Of a stretch of DNA of 60,000 nt, positions 9,716 through 24,700 are shown in pieces. Source of the stretch: Strigamia acuminata. Its lineage: Eukaryota > Arthropoda > Chilopoda > Geophilomorpha > Linotaeniidae. The position numbers and the translations under genes are program-made. Where the stretch lies: contig OX442316.1 in NCBI GenBank assembly GCA_949358305.1, positions 6,884,001-6,944,000 on the forward strand. Reading direction: 5' to 3'. The notes beneath the pieces are model-generated. The model did not search any database. It saw nothing but the letters and a program-made list of their open reading frames with translations, and was not told the DNA's origin. The stretch's first letter is position 1. Every line of letters begins with the position of its first letter.

Positions 9716-12700
9716 ATGCTACTTCGTCCTTGCACTACCTTGTTCGCCGGAACTCTTCTCAGTGCTCTCTTGAGAGGTGAGTTGCATATTCAAAAGATTA
9801 AAACAAAACGCATTACCGAGTGCCGACAGACACTCTTGTTTGTACGGCCGCAAATACCATATATGTCATTAAACTTTCAATTTGTTTTCGCTTAACTTTT
9901 GCCTGTCTGAGTGAGGCGGTCTTAAAAAAAAGTTAGGAGAAAAGCTTGGAATTGATTTTCATCTTGAATGTTTGTTTTTCTTCTTTTGTATACTTTTTTT
10001 TTCGGATTATTTTTTTTATGGTAAAGTGCATTTGAAAATAGATGAGATTTTTTTTTTGTTTGGTTCGGGTGGGGGCTTCAAGCTGTACGTTATTTCGTAA
10101 AAAATAATTATAATGTTGTAAGAGTGATTTGATGTGTTTTTAAAACTTATCCTATTTAATATTTTTTTCTTTTACTAAAAATCAAATCAAATCAAATAAA
10201 AAAAATAAAGTTTTTGAAGTCAACAAAAAAAAAAAAAAAAGAGAAAAAAGAAAAATGTTTGTTCAAGCAAATAAAAGCTGGAAACGTATTTTCGAGTTAT
10301 TTACACTCGAAATAAAAGAAAGGCAAAAAAAATCTGATTAAATCCATTGTAGTGTGACGTATGCCCCTTGTCATTGCACAGTGACTTTCCTGCAGATCAC
10401 CTGCGTGCAATGCGAAGATAACCCCGTAACTTCTCAGGCGTATCCTTTAAAAGACTGGATGGGCGTTTGTCACTCGTGTGCATTCTGTGGGTTTTTTTGC
10501 CAAGATCAATTTTACTTTGTCTCATCCATCTCTCAAAACCAGAATTTTTCCTCCCAATTTGTCCCCAAATTGATCCCTATTTATTAATGTTCATTTATTC
10601 ATTTTCCACCCACCGTTTAATCCGCTTTAATAGCGCACAAATGAATTTTTTAACGATTTTTTAATCAACTATTACAAGCAGAAACGCGTATCTTATTCGA
10701 AATTCAACATTGTAATCATTAGGTATATAAAAAGAAAAGACCTATTCAAAGCTTTAGTCCAAGAAATGCTAAGAGAAGGCAAAGTGACGTACGGTCGAAG
10801 GTAATAAAAGTTGGCTGGGCTCAAAAATGGAACTGCGTTTACAGCAGCAGAAAACGGAAAAGGGGAAGTGAAGCAAAAGTTAAACGTCAGGTTTATTAGT
10901 CAGGGCATTGGTTGAGCGGATTGTGGTGTGAATCTACAACCCTTTAATGATGAAGAGATACGGTTGGTCATCAAACATTAAATATGAAATAGATGTGGAG
11001 TGAACAAACAGAATAGGAAAGAAGAAAAAAAAATAACAAATAAATATTTCATTTTTATTTTTATTTTTTTTTAAATGTTATAAATGTGTTGGAAAAAGTT
11101 AGAACTTGTGAAAAATGTGCAATACTTATGATACTTTAAGCTCATTCAGCTCATGAAATTCTAGTTGCAAGCAAGACTGATTGATTGCGTGTAAAGGATT
11201 TACAGAAAATGATTACACGTTTATTTTTATATCGTTTTGATTTATATTTGTGTGAATCTGCAGTTAAAAATCAAAATAAAGTAAATAAAATTTCTATCAT
11301 AACTAAAAAAATCAATAAACTAAATAGAATTTATCCAGTGCAAATATTTTGCACATAAATTTGCGAAATATTGATTAATTATTTTGTTATTAGTTTGTGC
11401 ACATGACACACACGCGTTTATTAATTATCCCTCTCATATACAACGAATCTGCGTTTGCACACATTTGCTTTGGAATCGACAAACGCGAAATCAAAACGAA
11501 ATTTCTTATTAAACTACGCGAGTATTTTTTTTTCTCTTTGCCAAGCTGGCTGACTGATACTGTAAGAATGAAATTGCAAATATTTTCCAAATGCCTTAAA
11601 GTTTTTCTCTACACCGTTTTTCAATAAAACTTTTCGACTGACCTCGCTCACCTTTCACTGATCCATTTCTCTTGTTTTTCGCCCCCTTACTTGCTTTATT
11701 TTTATTTTATTATATATACACTACGTTCACTTTTTTAATTAAACATCTGCTTTATTTTTTTCTTTCTACTTCTAGGAAAGAGTTTTGAAAATGAAATATA
11801 ATAAACTTGAAATGAGCCTGTTAAGCAGCAAAATAGGCAGTGAAATGTTCTTCTTTTCAGAAAAGAAGAATATGTGTGTGGTTTTGTAATAAAATATCTT
11901 GCATTGTCTATAACGAGATAAATGAATATTCAATGTAAGTGCATCCAGTCGACGTTTTATTGCTTTCCGATGCTGTTGCCAACAGATTTAGCTACGAAAT
12001 CAAAATACAGATAGTATTGAAATTTTCATTTTTTTTTATTTTTTTATTATTATTTTCTTAGAAAGAGAAAGAAAAAAAATCTTTTTAGCCTTACGAAATA
12101 CAACGCAAGATGAAATTATAATTATTAGTTCTAAATTCATTTATATTGAAATTTATCTTACCGCAGGTATGACATATTAACCAATTTCATGGTAGATGTA
12201 ATTTTATTAAATTTGAATACGCAAACACATAAAAGAGTGCACAGGTGTTTTAATTTGTTTCGTAAAATTATTACTAAAGAAGAGAATTTCTTTCTATTTG
12301 CATAATTGAAACTAGTTGTTGTTGCAAAAATCGTATCCACTTAAATATTAGCGCCAAGTTAAAAATTATTCCAGTTTATTAAAAAGAAATTCAAGTAATC
12401 TTTAATTAAAACTTTCTTCAAGTAGCCTTAATTTGTTTCTAAACATCCCTGCCTTTTCCTCACATTCAAATCGAATTAAAAAAAATAAAAAATAAATAAA
12501 CACCAACTATACACACGTATGAAAAAACATTTCTAAAGACTTATCTCGAAAGCATCTGCTTTGGGATTTCACTTGATATCACGCGACAAATCGATGCCAA
12601 CTCAAGAATCTCCTGCCTGTTTATTTCCCTCGCTCTCTCTAGTCCCAACCTCGTAATCAAAGCGCGTAATACAAGTAAAAACGCCGCTTCACCACATAGC

Positions 12701-15700
12701 AATAAAAACAAACAACTTTTCTGACCAACACCTTCATTTGAAATTTAAATAACAAAGAAGGAAAAAACTCTATTATTTTTATATCTCCATTGGCGAATCT
12801 CGCATCTCAAAGTTGTATTGTCCATCCAACGTCTGTGCGAGTCCGATATATTGGCAAAAAAGTGAAGAAAGTTAAGGGAGTCGAGGAGTGGCGATGATGG
12901 CATTTCGAATCATCTTAGTGTGGAAAAAGATATTTTCCGTTTTTATTCATTCTATATTCCGTTTACCTCGATGCACTGCCGCCTCTTATCGCAAGTGTTC
13001 ACGTGACGAAAGGTTTATGGCAGCACTTCCTGGTTTTGGGTTTGCTATGACCAACAGCTTATGGTCTATATGCAGGCAGTCATGTCCAACACCGCAGCAC
13101 AATCATTGTGTGAAAGGCAGACGACAAAATATTTGTGCTTCGTAATGTATCTTGAGCCAGAAAGGCAATGACGTCGCGAGTTCTTCCTTTTTAGAAATAA
13201 AAATATAAATCTATGGCTTTTTTTCTCTCACTCCCACAGGAATCCACTTCTTATCGCTCTTGAAAATGGTGCCAAGTGTGTATCAGAAAGAGAATTTATA
13301 CAGGTGTATATTATAAACCAAAATGTGTTTTTTTTCTTCCCTTTTTTTGAAATTTGATGTTGAAGCGCGAGTTTTTCTCGTGAGTTATTACAAATATCAT
13401 CTTTCTTTTTTTTCTTTAAATAAATTACGTGCTTGTGGGTGTCGTTTTGCAACGTATCGTTTGCTCGTTGTGTAATTTTGACGAGATTTAACCGATGTTA
13501 TCCCGTATGAATCCGCGTTAGTGAGTTAAGCGCTTGTAGCGTTGATTTTAATTAAAAAAATTGAACAGATTAGAAGGGCGAAAGCTCAACTAACAGCGGG
13601 TTGTTATATAAAAAAAAGGTATTAAAAAAGTTGAACTTAACTTTACCCGTGTCGAGGTTTACATTTCATTAAAAAGAAAAAACAACACCTTACGCGATAA
13701 TTTCACTTTACATCAAATAAACTAACTTACCGTATAATTATTTCAACCCCGAAAAACTTTAATGACGTTTTACAGATGTTTGAAGGGCCAAAATGAATAA
13801 TAACTCATTTGCCTCGCAAGTCGCAACGCAAATGAAATAATCAGTATTTAAAAGAAAAAAAAAAAAAAGAAAAATGTAAATTTTAAAATGTTAATTTTCC
13901 CTTCATCTCCTTTCATTTGGTTTAGTGTAATTTGCAATGAGGGAATCCTAATTTGCAATGGTAGTTTGTGACATGAGATTCCACGTTTGTATGAAAAATG
14001 TGACAGACACATGGCATGCACCAACAAGCCATCCTACACTTAATTTATGACATTAGAAGATTCCAAATTACAAGAGGGAGCTTGGAATGACTCCAAATGA
14101 CAAAGGATCATCAATAAAGAAGTCGTATTTCCTCTTGTGCATGCGATTTTGATGATGGAGGAATGCAGCAAGAAACTGAGCAATAGATAACATTTTGTGT
14201 TTGTCAAAATGCAAGAAACCTTGACGATTCGTGCCAATTCAAGGGAAAATAATTCGATTTAAAACGTCACAATTCACTTGCTTAAATCTATAATTAATGG
14301 GATCCATTCACAAAGTATAAATAGTAAATACACATGTCCGCTTTTGCCGTTCCCGCATCTACAGGCGAAGTAAAAAATATAGGGTTATCTGTACTGTGAA
14401 ATCGTCCAAAAATAAGCTGACTAAGCACGGCAGTAAAGTACGACTTTCTGTATGTGAGTTGAACGCAAAACAGAAAGACAAGAGTAGAAAAAGAAGAAAA
14501 AGAAAACCGTTCCTCTTTTAAACGCAATTTTGCTTTATTTAAAACACGAGGAAAAATGAAGAAATGTCAATAGAAATTTGAGCTATTGTGACCACATCAT
14601 CATCGAGTCATAAACAATGGCAACAGCTGTTGGACCAATGAAGTTGGCCATGAAATTCAAAGAGTTCATTAAATGCAGCCAAATGACATTCTTGATTGAT
14701 AATATTATTTAGAAAATGTAAGAAAATCAAATTACTCTTTTAATTTGCGAATTATGCGCAACGTTTAGATTGGATTCTCTCGCGGTGGTCTCACTATAGT
14801 CACTAGCATGTGGTAAGACATTTTTTTACACTTTCTTCTTCTGTTTTGGGAGTACAATTTTGCTCGAATTCACCATCGGATCGGAGTATTGAAGCGAAAA
14901 TTCTTTTTTCATTCTTTCAAGTATTGCTCTCAAGTTTCAAGTTAATTATCATTAAGATCGCTGAATCCTATAGTCTCTTTCAAAGGGGGGAAAAGAGTGG
15001 TGGCAAGAAACGTGCTTGTGGATGTAATTAGCACAGCCTTGCACATGGATGAACACATAATATATTGACTTTGGATTTGGCTTCAGTAATTGCCTATTCC
15101 AGTCAACGAAACATAAAATTTTTTTTTTTCAATGAGAAAAAAAAAAATAGTCCGAGTATTAGCAATACATTTTGAGTTTTCTAAAGGTCGTGCGCCAGAA
15201 ATTAAGTCGTGGGGCTTGAAAATGAGGAATAATTTGGTAACATCTGAGCGGATAATTTTTTTGCGGAGTGACGGCGAATTTGCTTTTTTTAAGCCGCTCA
15301 AAGTTCGTTTGTTGCGGCAGCGCGGTCGGAGCTTCCCGTCAAAAGTTGGACTTGTAATTCAATTATAATTTTTCAAAAACTGCAATTGAGATACAGACGA
15401 GGGAGAGGTTTTAAACGAAAGGCAGGTTGTCTAAATGGAAGGATGTAGTGAGATAAAAGTTGGGGCATTTATTTTGAATGAAAATTGCGCGTGCAGAATC
15501 CAAAATGAGCCGTAAATGCTGTGTTAATTATAAATTGAAAGGAGGAGTAAGTCGTTAAGCGAAATAATAAAGGTATTCCACATTCATGCAGATGCGATAT
15601 GTGATGAAGAAATTTATTCTCTTCACTCACCACGGCTGAGAGAGTTAAATGTCGCTGGTGTGTCGGCGAGATTCGTTCTTTTGTAAAGCCGAGTGTTTTC

Positions 15701-18700
15701 ATGCATTCTTACACACAAACGTCCATTAACAACAGTGCGAGCCGAAGATAAGAAAACACGATTTAACAAAATTAAAGTTAACATGACACATTTTACATAC
15801 TCAGCCAAAATAAATAATATTTTCAAAAAAAAAAAAATTAATTTTTGTGGAAAGGAAAAAAAAAATTGAATTTCCTTTACGGCATCAAATTTGATTCTGC
15901 GATATGAACTTAAATTTACGCATAGAAAACGAAAAGTATTTTTTTTTCTTCTTCCCCACCTAACCTAGATTTCCTTTTTGTCTCCACACAAACACAAAAG
16001 TGCTTTAAACTAACTTTTGAAAGACACAAAATGGCGAGGAAAAGAAATGAGGAATTTCCTATTAAAAAGGAAACAATAGTGAGATATTTTCGTTGCGAGC
16101 TCTCTTTATGTCGCTGGCTAGTTGGGATTTCGGTGATTCGACAAACTTTTCTTAGCATGTGAGCGATTCCATTACATTTTTACTTGTATTGATCAAAATC
16201 CGAACGTATTGGCCTTAATCTGAGCAACAGAGCAAGCGGGTTTTATATCTACCTTATCCACACTTGGTGAAGGTGACACCCTGTTCAACTTGAAACATGA
16301 GATTGGAAAGCTATTGGGAAAAGGTCCTTGTCAGGATGCTTTGGGGTTGGCTCCTCTCCCTTTCTTCTTTCCTTTTCACTTCTTATTTGTTTTGTCTGTC
16401 GTTTTGTTAGTTGTTGTAAGTGGTTCGAAACTCGAGATGATTTAAGCCATAAGCAGGTGTCTGCTTTTGTAAGAGCGCTTATCTTTAAACAGCCTTTTGC
16501 AAAGGAAAAAGCGAATAATTTATAGTTCTCATCCTTTATTCTTTTTTCTCGACAGTTTGTGTCAGCAACGGCAAACTTTTTTCCCGCACTATCTCAGATT
16601 TAACTAAGATTTCTGTTTCTTGTATTACTGCAGACCGGAAGTGCAATAACAACAACAATAGCGGCTAAGTAATTTGCTCGTTGGTTTATGGTTTAATGAG
16701 ATAGCGCTCAAATAACCATGTTTAGTGTTAATTAGCCCTTTGATTTTGTTTATGGAGCATAATTGTGCTCAAAGTGACCATCAGTCTGACTCTAGCCCAT
16801 ATAATTACACGTAGGAGGCTTTAGTGTAGTTGCGTTGGGATAAAGTGTTTGAAATTTAGCTTTGGCTTTGGCACTTGCGTTTGGGTGCAAAACGAGGCGA
16901 AGTTTCACGGAATTGGGAAAGTAGAAATGTTTGCTTCAACATTGTTTCAACCTGTTATTCGGCAAAGAAATAAAACGAAGAATGCTAATCAGTGCTAAGT
17001 GCATTTTGCAATAAATTTCAACCGCATTGGTGTTGACACTTTTGACACTACCCAGCTTACACTTGCCTCGTGGAATTTATTCAGCAGTTTTGTCGTTTGC
17101 TGAAATTTCATGTTGTGTACACGACACTCCCTCGTTTGTGTAATTTTCCCATTTCTCTCGCATGTTGTCAATTTCGGCAACCTCCTCCACACGGACAAAG
17201 TCACGCTTTTTCTATTAGCACAAATTTTAGTTTCCACGACACTGTCAACTCCTTATCTAATAATATTTTATTTTTATCCTGTTTGTTGTTGATATTGGAA
17301 AACGATAAATAATGCGAGTCAAATTTATTTTCATTTTATTTCTTTTTTTCCATTTTGCTCATTTTTTAAAGAAGGAAATATATAGAAATATAGTTTATGT
17401 AATGCAGATTTCGTCCAAATTTATTCTCATGTTTAGTCCAATAGAAGTAGCAACCGGTTCGTTCGATTCCTACAACCCAGCAGGCACGGACTTTTTATAG
17501 TATTGGATGTGTTTGATGGTCAATATTCAGATAGAAAATACCGTGTAAAATGTTGCATTTCCAAAATTTATCGCCGATTTTTTATCCGTCCCTCGAAATT
17601 TAATTTTCAATTTCGATATAATACCAATTTAAAATTTAAGATGACTTAATAATATATTCTCAACGAAAATCGCAACATTTTTCACCGAGCATGAATGATA
17701 CACGAATACGAGCCAACCAACAACAAATAATCATTTATACTTCTGGCATCAAATCGATATTTCCGCTATCTCTATTTCCTATTTTTGTAGCAGTTTAGCA
17801 TTAATATTAACGTTTTCCTCTCATTCAATATGAATAACTTCAAAAACACTCTAAATGTTTTATTTTCAAAACTGATCATTCTATACCGCTTGGGTTAATC
17901 TCATTTTTTGACGAGAAAAACGCAGCAAATCAATTCTCTCGCAGCATTTTCTACTTGTTTTGGTGCGCCAACTTCTTGGAAAACATTTAAGCAAATGGCA
18001 GTGGTTTATTATCGATTGGTCTTCTTTACCCAATTGGAAATTGACTAATTTCCGGAAACAGGCATTAAACTTAATTATATTGACAAAGGAATTGTAAAAG
18101 AAAGGAAAGGAAACTCCAACAGAGTGTATCCCCCCCTTCCCCACCCACTTCTGGCCCAATGGTTTGAGTACGAAGGCATTTGTCCCATTCTGATGAAGTT
18201 CATTGATTTGCTCCAGATGACACAATGTGCCTCTCAGAAGGGGGGAAAGTGAAGTTCATTACGTTCTTTTTTTTTTATATAAAAGTGGAGATCTAGACTT
18301 AGTGATGCTGAAATTAAGCATCAGTATTCTTGTGTGTGGAAACTATTCAAATTGGTTAGCATGCAGATTTCCAACACGAACCACTCTTGAAAGCTAATGA
18401 GCAATACTACAATGCGTAGAGTTTGTGTGCTTGTGGCATCCCAGCAAGCGATTTTTGTGGAAGAAAGAGCGTCATTTCCTGTATTGATGAGACAAGACAT
18501 TGTACGACCCACCAAAAAAAATCGTGATAGGCATGAAAGAGGATTGAATGGAAGAAAGAATGGAACAAAATGTGTTGAAGCAGCATGTTCAGGAAGTAAA
18601 CGTAATTTCTAGTCCCCTTTTTTTATTTTTATATATATATATATTTCTCTTGTGATATTATCAGTACTTATAATCACGTCGTGTGCAGCGGAAATATAGC

Positions 18701-21700
18701 AAAAAGTTTGTGTACGTTTGAAGAGAGAAATTTATTTGCACATGGAAATTAAATATCTCAATAGCTGTAAGGTGTGTATCATGTTTTCTGCGTGGATATC
18801 GGTATAAATTAATATTGGTCGGATTATCGCGTTCTCTATCGTAAATGTAATGCATCAGTTGTCCGGGCAATATATCAATTTCATACCATTTGTGATACAT
18901 GTTATCACGTTACGATGGCCAAGTGGTTTTAATTAATACGTTCGTGGAACAGTACTGAATCATTGTGTTAATTATTCTACACATCCACTTATCGATACTA
19001 CTAATTATACGTTGATTACGTCCGACCACAAACTTGTAATTAGAACCTCAAATCCAAAGTTTGTTTGGATTAATTTAACGTATTAAAATATCAATGCAAA
19101 TTATCATTTAAATGCCACTTGAGCTCTAGAAAAAATCTATTTTTTTTTTAATCTTGTAAATTTTTTATTTATTTATCCAATTACGTCAATTAAATGAAGA
19201 CATTACATCGAGGGATTGACACTGCCACTTCACTTCCCTTAATTACACTAAAGCTTGAATTATTGAAGAGGAACTCGTCCAAATTCGCAATAAAATAAGT
19301 GCAATCTTAACTAAAGTTAGTTGAGCATTAAGAGTTGGCAACGTCCTGCTTTCAAACGTGACATGCAGTAAATGAAAGTAATTGCACGGAGCTTTTGACT
19401 TGTACAAGATATTGAATGACATTGTTTATTGATGAGATAAATAAGGAAATGTTTTTGTCTACTTTGTTGCGTTGTGGCTCCTATAGATTTGTACTTGGAC
19501 ATGTCCAGCGGCTTAGCAAGGAGCTTTGGACTTGGTTTCCACATAAATATCCCGCGAATTCGCGATTTGTTTGCTGAAATTGTCATAAATTCGCAGCAAA
19601 AAGACACTTAAATTTCACAACACGGCGAATAAAAAGCAATGAAAATTCACAGAGCAACCACCCGTGACTAATAAAGCGGAAATTAATAATTCTAGAAATA
19701 ATCTCACCAACTTTTATTGGGTTTAAAGTGCGTAATATGAATTTCTAATTTTTTAACCAAAGTAAAACGCACCTAGTGGTTGCACGCTGTGATTGGCTAA
19801 ACGACGTGACATCATGGCGAAGACATCTGGTGCAGCCTCGCAGCAATTAGTCACTGAATACTGAATATGAAAGATGACTAAAAATTGCTGCAAAACCGTG
19901 CACCGACAGAGCCGCGGTCGCTTACGTAACTGTTATCTTGTTTAATGGCCGACTATTGCGTTTCATATTTTTTATTTCGGCCATTTTACCTTGCTTACTG
20001 CCTAATGTTTTCGCTTCGTGAAGATTCCTTAAAGAACGAAGAAGAAAAATTGTATTCAAGAGCAAAGCGAAATGGGCTGCAGCTGTTTACAGGTCAACAG
20101 AGAAGCGCAGTTTGTTTACATGCTTTAAAAAGTTTGTGGATTCTTTCATCTTTCTAAGCTATTGGTTCCAGGAGTAATGAGCCATAAAAGTTTTAATTTT
20201 TTCTTTTTTCCTCTCATGTCAAGCAAACTATATTTTCCCAGCCCAATTTCTTTTTATTTACACTTTTTTAGCAGACTTAGTAAGCTAATTGAAAGCATAA
20301 ATGTCTATTTGTTTCTTTTGAGGACAGTCTTGAGTAATTAAAAGTGAAATGAGGTAATTTGTGCAATCCATCATGTTGAACTTGGCCTGGTGAATGCAAT
20401 TTGATTTCAGTTGGTCTTGTGCCATATTTCCGTGTTCATGCAAATGCACTAACCATTGGTTCTACATTAATAAAATGATTGTCACACATGGGGGTTTCTT
20501 TTTATCCGCACACCACACACTTTTTATCCAATATTTGACTCTTGATTAAATCGCTAAACACAAAACCCTTTAGTCTTTATTGATTTTCTTATTTTAAAAC
20601 AATTTCACTTTGCATCTGTTGATCCAAAACCAAATAAGTCTGAAATTCAAAAAGAGAGGAGAGAAAAAAATAACCAGCAGGAAAACAAATCTCACAGTTT
20701 TGCATTTAATTTCTCACATTTTTATATTCACTACAAGCAAAACTCCCCCCTGCAAGAATAAATTAACTTTGCTGTTGCAAGCTTAATTTTCCCTTTAAAA
20801 AATTCAAAAGAATAAAAAAAAAATAATGTTTTGACAAACTTGTCGTTATCGTTAATCAAAACTTTGGCGCGCATGTAACCACGACAGATCTCTTTTCAAA
20901 GTCAAGTGATTGATATGAAATGGAGCAGCTCCCGTGTGTTCCATTGAGACGATTTACAGCTGATCCTTAGTCAGTCCCCGTGCACCAGCTGTGCTTTGCC
21001 GCTCTGCAATGAAAGTCTCACTTGCATCGGGTTTGCATAACTTGGACCTCCCTATATATATCCAGAAAACGCTCTAGATTATATTTAACTACAACTAATA
21101 CCGTAAAACACGATGAATAGGGTTGGGTTTTCAAGGTTTTTATACCACGACTATTTTTCAAAGCACTTCCGGTTTTTTTGTTGTTGTTTTAAGTTTCAGA
21201 ACTTGTTGCTAAGAAAATGTACTTTTACGTAAAAAATAGTAAAATAAAATTCTCCGTAATATGTACATTTTGAGAGTAAAAACAGTTACTACCCGAACCC
21301 ATGTGTATTGGGCCGCTTGTATTTTTTGATGTTGCAAAAAATAAAATCGTAAAATTCAAACCCCAAAAAATGTTTTTAATCAAAATAAATAAATGCAACT
21401 TATAAAACAAAAAATACAAGCGGCCCAATACACATGGGGTCGGGTAGTACAATAACTTTCCCAACTTTCCCTATTTACTATTTCAGTATTTAAAATTTTT
21501 CTACCCCTGTTTCGTTATCAAACTGCTACAAAATTTTATTTGTATAAAAAAAAATTATATGAAGAAAATAAAAAAAAATAAAAAAAAAAGAGTATGAGAG
21601 GTTTCTTTTTCCGTGAGTGCTCGTGGCATTCCATTTGAAGTTCATTCTCTTTTCAGTTGAATTGTAGCTATAGGTACTCATTCAATCTGAAAATCAGTGT

Positions 21701-24700
21701 GCTGCCCCCAGTGGCCATGTTCCATTTCTTGGGACACAGTTCGTGAAACTTCATTAGTCGATTTCATTTTTTTCCTATTCTTTTTCTTTCGTGCCCCCTT
21801 TTTCTTTATTTTCTTACACGAAACTGTCCTGTACTGGACTTTACTGTGATTTGATTTAAAACTTCTTTTTTCCCCGTTTTAAATTGAGGTTAACTCCTTT
21901 GAAATTGGTTTCTCATGTTACCAAAACTTTAAACTAGATTACCCCAAGAGTAAAACAAAAACTGAACAATCTTGTATAAATATATTTCTATGTCTATTAT
22001 ATTGATTTAAAATTTTGCATTAATTTTAACCTCAATTTAGAAGGCGGCATTGACATCTGGTGTTAAAAAAGTGCCTAAGATGCGCCATCTGTGTAAAACC
22101 CCTAGACATTTTTTTAAACCTCTAAATTCACTCAAAAAAATATAAAAGTCACGAAATGATTTTAAAGTGGCTCAGTCAAGGATATTGCTGTTCGACATCA
22201 GTACTAATAATAATATATTTTTTGTTTATTGCCCCCAAGTTGATTTATAGCGCTTTTATCATTGTACTGGTGGCGAGAATGTAAGTGAAGATTAATTTTC
22301 CCATTTTCTGCTTTTTATTTCCCATTCGGAAGAAACCTTTTTATATTTACAACAGGTTTAGTGTAGTTCAAACGGCAGTCTGTTTTCAATAATTCTTTTC
22401 TTTTTTTTTCACTCAACAAAAACCAATTAGTTGTTCGGATCAAAACAATTTATCTTGTAATTATCATCATCCTTTTTTGATGGATTAATTCATTGATGTA
22501 ATCGGTTCTAATTCTAATTTGCATTTGCCCCATAGCATGATAGTGACAAGCTCAAAATTGATCTGCTTTACAATGACCTATGGCAACTGCATTACAACAT
22601 GTAATTACACAACATAATTAATTATGCCGTAATAATAAAAGCGAAATTGCATTTAATATTACAATATAATACCTTGGAAAAATAATAAACTTTTTTTTTT
22701 ATATATATAAATATATATATATTTTTTCACGACCCAATAAACGCGTTTTGTTCCAGATAAGCAAACAAATCAAACGCACACATAAAAACCTCAACTGGGA
22801 ATTATTAGTGCTCGATATGATGTTAAATAGACTGAAAAAAAAACTACAAAACTTTCACATTATCGTGTTAAACTATCTCAGTTTTCCTTTTTTTTATCAT
22901 TTAAATACCGCCTAGTTATAATATTACTGTTATTTTTATTATTATTGCTATTATTATTATTATTTTATAATAAAAAAAAAATTTTTAGCTACTATTTTAT
23001 AGCAATATGAGTGAGGCGAAGGCAGTGAAACTTCATTAGCAGCTGGCAAATAATGTTTTTTTTTTCATTCTTCCCTCGGCACAGTGCACACAAGCCGATA
23101 GCATCTGCAACCTAGTCGAAAACATAATAGATTTTTCCTGTCACAACATTCAGTTCGTTTAATATCTGTGCTGTGTAAGTTTCATGTCAGGACGATATAC
23201 ACAAGTCTCTTTGGGCTGCGTTGTTTCAACAGCTGTGCTGACCATATAAAGAAGGTGACAAGGAAAACTGTGTGTGTCAGTAAAATAGACATTGGTTATA
23301 GAAGTGTTTAGTGTAAACTTGTTAACTCGCGAGAGTCAATGAAATTGTCTTAAGTGTCACACGCCCAAACGTATTAGAACAACGGTTGATTTCCACTCAC
23401 ATATATAGGAAATAAAGATAAAAAATATAAAAACGACTTCAATTTACAGTAGAGCCTCGATTATCCCAACTAATTGGGGACGTGGGTGTTCATAAAACCG
23501 AATTGTTCGGATAATCGAACATTAGTTTTACCGGTATACACATACTGTACTGCATATAAAAATAAAAGACATTAAAATATAGTTAAACAGCATTTAAACT
23601 GAACAAAAATAGATATAAATCGTAAAAAAACATTAAAAACCGATTAAAAATAGGTGAAAATCGTCAAAAAAATTAAAAATTGATTTAAAAACCAATAAAA
23701 ATCGGTAAAAAATCGATACAAAAATCGCTTTCGTATAACCGGCTTTGCTGTAATTTGATAATCAATAAAAATAAATAAAAAAATAAAAACAAGTTCCAAA
23801 ATCATCCGGTGTTTATACTCGGCATTTCCCTCCCACTCGCTCGACTGCAGTGCATTTTAGTGCTGGTGAGTGCTTTGCACGACCATTGCATTCAGTGTTG
23901 ACGTTTTGAAGAATGGCACCTGTATTTCTGAAAACCACTTAAGTTGAAACAAACTTGTCATTTTCACAGAACACTCACAGAATATTAAAAATTGATAGGA
24001 GTTTACTACTTTAAAGACCAAAACAAACTGCAAACCAAAAAAAAAAAACAAGACACCCAAGATGATTTACATGTACGAAAATGTAGTTACAATTTTCGGA
24101 TGCTTTTCATATTACCTTATTACACGGATGTAATTTTTTCACACTTTCCTCGATTCTTGTTGTAAAATGAAGCGTGCAATGTTCTCTTTTGTAATAATTG
24201 GAACATTTTCTCTTTTTCCCTATACCCACTTTTTTTTTTCCTCTTTTTTTTCCTTTCTTTTTTTAAATTCTCATCACTCTCTGTTCACTCTTATCCCCAT
24301 CGTCCTCCTATGGTGTGCACTTTCTGTTGAACCTAATCGCCCGTGAGCACAAATAAGAAAATTCCTCCTGAAATTCTTTGGCAGTCGACAGAATTCGCTT
24401 CGCTTTCTGCGTCCTCACAAGAAAGACCAGTGCAAATACCTATTAAACGTCTCTTACATTTCAAGTCTACTGTGATTTTCACCAACATTAATTCACCAAT
24501 ACACAGCGCAACTTTAACTATACACTAGAGTATTTCATTTAATTAACACTGTTAGGACGAGATAATCATAATATATTTCATTGCCTGCGATCAGCAGTAG
24601 GAGCCATTAACTCCTCTCTAGTTACTCCGTGTAATGAATTGATCGACTCATTCCTTCTTTCATCAATAGCAACTCCCCTCAAATCCAATCTGCACTCACT

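Noticed and set aside
17440-17500. tRNA-like GTTCGATTCC word
   Set aside because: No matching A box, acceptor stem or anticodon arm could be placed around it.
17881-18225. 114-residue minus-strand open frame
   Set aside because: No motif and no splice context inside the DIP intron.
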